From an uncultured Acetatifactor sp. (lineage in GTDB: Bacteria > Bacillota > Clostridia > Lachnospirales > Lachnospiraceae), in the NCBI GenBank assembly GCA_910588225.1, contig CAJUQT010000001.1:73734-137733 (forward strand): a DNA stretch of 64,000 nt. The letters are read 5' to 3'. Each line of letters begins with the position of its first letter. The first letter of the stretch is position 1. A program made the position numbers and the translations under genes. Below, in pieces: positions 61,198-64,000 of this stretch. Below the pieces are notes generated by a model. It searched no databases. It was not told the origin of the DNA and saw only the letters and a list, made by a program, of their open reading frames with translations.

Positions 61198-63210
61198 TTA
61201 GATAAAATTCAGCAGTGTAGTCTGCATTACTTTTCCTGCCGCCATCAAGGCTGAATCATAGGTCAGTTCAGCAGCACTGAGTTCAATGGCTACCTCGGTA
61301 ATGTCCACATCTTCGTTCTCACTCTTCAGAGTCTCATAAGTAGTCTTCTGATTCTGGGTCCTGTTCTTGACCAGTTCCAGTTTACTGCCTCTGGAGCCGC
61401 AGTTAGTCACGCAGATATTGGCGTCATCCAGATATTTCTGAAAAGCGGTAAGTCCTCCTTCAAACAGCTTCTGTTCCTTGTCTTTTGCATAAGTCAGAGC
61501 CTTCTCCACGGCATCCAGCTGTTTTTGAATCTGATCCAGCGCCGCCTTATCACTCTCCTGGGTGTTCTGTTTGATATTCTCCAGGTCTGCCTTGATCCCT
61601 TCCAGGTCCAGCACATCCTGCATTGCATTCACAATGTCATCCACTTCCCGGCCCACACCATGCTTAAAGCACTCGTCCGCAGTGGAATTGATTCTCACGG
61701 CCTGGTTATATCCCACATCATACTCGATTACCTGACGCTCCGCATCCGGAGTCAGATAAGTATCATTGTAAATGATAGAATCTCCTGAGCCATCCTCCTT
61801 CTCAGCCTCGCAGTAGAAATAATGCTCAGGCCGCAGATCTCCCTTCTTCCAGGTATCTTTCTCATAAGTCACCCGAATCTCTCCTTCGTTCAGGGAAGCG
61901 GTAGACTCGCTGTCCTTGGTAGCCATCAGCTCCGCATATTTGTTCTCTCCCAGCAGCAGTTCTCCTGTCTCAGGGACATAAACGACAGCATCCGGATTGG
62001 CCGCTGCATAGGCGTAGGGATTGGGATTGGTCTCATAGGAGTGCATCATCGTAATATCCCCGCCGTTCTCCACAAGGCCGCCCCACTTCTGATCCATGAA
62101 AGTGGTACTTCCCGGAGAGGTAAATTCGATAACCGGAGACCCCAGTTTCGCAAATTCAGCCTGATTGGCCTGCCAGTCAGCCTGCGGAGTTACCTGAGCC
62201 CCAATTGCAGCGATATCATTGTTAATCTCGGCAGCGGGAGGCGTGATTCCTACCTGCATCACACTGCCATCAGGTAAAGCAGCATTGTTAGTTCTCAGTT
62301 CGTCATTAATCTCTTTGAAATGATCCTTCAGATTTTCTGACGGGTTATCCTGCCAGTTTGTCAGTCGATCTATCACTTCCGGATCTGTGCCCGCCGGTAA
62401 ATTGGCAATCACAGTATTAACCGCAGCATCTATCGCTGTCTTTTCAGCAGCGCTCAGATTATTCAGGTCTACATTTCCCACCTGATAGTTCAAGCCTGCA
62501 TTCTGGTTAATCGCCGACGCATTTTTCTCAATCATCGCGTTCTGCGCCTTTTTCAGGTCATCAAAAGTCCCATAATCTGAACAGTCATTATATGCCAGCC
62601 TGATGCGGTGAACATCCACGGAAGAGATTTTATCTTCATCCACGTTCACACCCATATAATTAGTGGAATTGATATCCAGCAGATTCCCCACATCCACTTT
62701 CGATACGGAATCTATCGCATTTTTATCCAGCTGTTCGGTAATGGTATAATTCTGGTTCTTTGGCGCCAGAAAGCTCAGCGGCGTGTCCGTGCGGTAGCCG
62801 GTAAATACATATCTGCCCGCATAGTCGGCATCCCCTGTGGAATAAACCGCCTCCCCCAGCCCCTGCAGTTCCTCCAGGATAATCTTCCGGTCCTTGGTTT
62901 CCAGATAAGTGTTTGCCCCCTTGTCACATCTGGCAATCATGGTGGTGACAATCTGGGCCAGATTGGATATGGCGTCTTCCGTAACCTTCAGCCAGCTCTG
63001 GGCATCCGGGATATTCTTACTGTAATATTGAGTAATCTCTGTCACATTGCTGCGCAGCCGCAGAGCCCTGATAGCCACAACCGGGTCATCGGAAGGGCGG
63101 TTAATCTTCTTCTGGGTAGACATCTGGGTACTCAATTTGTCCTGATAAATCTTGTTGGTATTGATATTGGACAGATTATTGCGCTGCATGATTCTGTTTG
63201 TTATTCTCAT
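61198..63210 (-). CDS. flgL: Flagellar hook-filament junction protein FlgL (large)
   Basis: The protein is 670 residues, about twice the usual length. It keeps the FlgL/flagellin-like N-terminus (RITNRIMQRNNLSNINTNKI, INRPSDDPVVAIRALRLRS) and C-terminus (SENEDVDITEVAIELSAAEL). The extra ~300 residues sit in the middle (after YVFTGYRTDTPLSF) and are Asp/Asn/Pro-rich and non-repetitive. They probably form a surface-exposed domain. It joins the hook to the filament with FlgK. ATG 63210 has GAAGAGGAG upstream. Confidence 0.93.
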   Translation of the reverse strand: MRITNRIMQRNNLSNINTNKIYQDKLSTQMSTQKKINRPSDDPVVAIRALRLRSNVTEITQYYSKNIPDAQSWLKVTEDAISNLAQIVTTMIARCDKGANTYLETKDRKIILEELQGLGEAVYSTGDADYAGRYVFTGYRTDTPLSFLAPKNQNYTITEQLDKNAIDSVSKVDVGNLLDINSTNYMGVNVDEDKISSVDVHRIRLAYNDCSDYGTFDDLKKAQNAMIEKNASAINQNAGLNYQVGNVDLNNLSAAEKTAIDAAVNTVIANLPAGTDPEVIDRLTNWQDNPSENLKDHFKEINDELRTNNAALPDGSVMQVGITPPAAEINNDIAAIGAQVTPQADWQANQAEFAKLGSPVIEFTSPGSTTFMDQKWGGLVENGGDITMMHSYETNPNPYAYAAANPDAVVYVPETGELLLGENKYAELMATKDSESTASLNEGEIRVTYEKDTWKKGDLRPEHYFYCEAEKEDGSGDSIIYNDTYLTPDAERQVIEYDVGYNQAVRINSTADECFKHGVGREVDDIVNAMQDVLDLEGIKADLENIKQNTQESDKAALDQIQKQLDAVEKALTYAKDKEQKLFEGGLTAFQKYLDDANICVTNCGSRGSKLELVKNRTQNQKTTYETLKSENEDVDITEVAIELSAAELTYDSALMAAGKVMQTTLLNFI

Positions 63211-63301
63211 GGGAAACTCCTCTTCTTTCACATATCTCAATGCTGCAGGACTATAAGCCAGGCCAGTCCCCGGGGCAATGCCCCGGCTCTTACAGTTCTG
63301 C

Positions 63302-64000
63302 TTATACTCCGGTCTGCAGAATCAGTCTGTCATAAATTTCCGTCAGCGTCTGAATCATCTTGGAAGCCAGATTATATCCGTTCTGGAATCTCACCAGGTT
63401 CACTGCCTCTTCGTCCTCATCCACACCGGAAATGGAAATTCTCTGCATGTCAATGCTGTATGCAACATCTTTATAACTGCTGTAAAAAGTCTCTGCCCTG
63501 TCTGTATTCAGAGCGATATCCCCCAGGATACACTGCAGGAATTCCGACGCGGAGCTTCCTCTGAAGCTCAGGGTTCCCTTATTTGTGGCCATGTCCTTCA
63601 AATCCTGGATCAGGTCGTTCTGCTCCACACCGTCACCCGGTTTCTTCTTCGTGGCCAGACGGTTAGGATCATCTTCTATGGTGGAAGAAATGTTAAAGTT
63701 CTTTGCCGTCATCAGGTAATAATTCTCGTTACCCTCAACATTTTTCCCCACTTCGACGCTTATGGAGAAGTTAGCCTTCACTTTCGCTTCCGCTGCGGCT
63801 CTCAATGCCGGCTCCTGTTTCAGCATTTCTGCTTCGGCATCTTCATCTGACGCGCCGGCATTAGCCGGATCATCCAGCCAGTCCTGCTTCGCCTGGGCCC
63901 TGTCATCCTGAAACTGCTTTTCTATGGCTTCTTCCAACTGCTTTTCAAACTGGTCATACCGGTATCCCTTGCCAAATACATACTGTCCTTCCTGAGACAT
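63302..64000 (-). CDS. flgK: Flagellar hook-associated protein FlgK, C-terminal part (partial)
   Basis: 232 codons run to the window edge. The C-terminus NLVRFQNGYNLASKMIQTLT followed by EIYDRLILQTG is the FlgK signature, and SISGVDEDEEAVNL precedes it as usual. The Met at 63998-64000 is presumably internal, since full FlgK proteins are several hundred residues longer. The visible upstream part contains a helical, charged segment (EKQLEEAIEKQFQDDRAQAK). flgL follows 91 bp downstream, as in most Firmicutes. Confidence 0.93.
   Translation of the reverse strand: MSQEGQYVFGKGYRYDQFEKQLEEAIEKQFQDDRAQAKQDWLDDPANAGASDEDAEAEMLKQEPALRAAAEAKVKANFSISVEVGKNVEGNENYYLMTAKNFNISSTIEDDPNRLATKKKPGDGVEQNDLIQDLKDMATNKGTLSFRGSSASEFLQCILGDIALNTDRAETFYSSYKDVAYSIDMQRISISGVDEDEEAVNLVRFQNGYNLASKMIQTLTEIYDRLILQTGV

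Overview
The window looks like a chromosomal stretch of a motile, low-to-medium GC Gram-positive Clostridia, most likely a Lachnospiraceae (Roseburia/Eubacterium-type). The reasons are strong AGGAGG ribosome binding sites, sigma-A and sigma-28 promoters of Firmicute type, the order flgK-flgL-fliW-csrA-flaG-fliD-fliS, and commensal-type accessory genes (Rpn-like, Uma2, AAA/PD-(D/E)XK). Almost every gene lies on the minus strand, so the window reads biologically from right to left.

Right end (64.0-48.6 kb): late flagellar genes. They are flgK (cut by the window edge), an unusually long flgL, fliW and csrA (1 nt apart), flaG-fliD-fliS and a FlgN/FliT-type chaperone, then four full-length flagellin genes. 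Three of the flagellins encode identical proteins. A 44-codon remnant joins the two ends of a flagellin. Sigma-28 promoters precede the flagellins and flaG. Three flagellin leaders share a structured RNA: a compensating hairpin, a loop able to pair downstream, and a GCCGC-AGGGAA-GCGGC hairpin just before the Shine-Dalgarno. This fits the CsrA-FliW control encoded a few kb upstream.

Middle (48.2-8.6 kb): a roughly 39-kb glycan/phospho-glycan modification island directly downstream of the flagellins, presumably for flagellin and/or a surface polymer. It carries glycosyltransferases of families 2, 4, 11 and 32, three cytidylyltransferase domains (two inside fusion proteins), a LicD protein, a TagF/TagB-like transferase fused to a propeller-like region, a WbdD-like methyltransferase/kinase, an APS-kinase/methyltransferase fusion, a sulfatase-fold enzyme, a TupA-like ATP-grasp protein, a radical SAM/SPASM protein, a PdxA homologue and two TIM-barrel isomerases. 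Thirteen of these otherwise unrelated proteins carry the same ~95-residue Rossmann-like module (FGAG...DN..WG...SPE.L). It is placed at the N-terminus, C-terminus or inside depending on the enzyme family. The core, about 18-31 kb, is visibly AT-rich. Two short degraded genes (Rpn-like, GT2) and two AAA ATPases with nuclease relatives punctuate the island.

Left end (8.5-0 kb): a small HTH regulator, a plus-strand FliD-like gene with its own sigma-A promoter, a pentose operon (FGGY kinase, AraD, split transketolase) with a near-consensus promoter, an NAD-dependent epimerase, and the tail of a Pro/Gly-rich repetitive protein on the plus strand.

Working model (inference): FliW/CsrA and the leader RNA set flagellin output. 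The downstream island builds and attaches a complex, probably phosphate-containing glycan, and the shared FGAG module is the common denominator of its enzymes. No rRNA, tRNA, CRISPR array or intact insertion sequence was seen.
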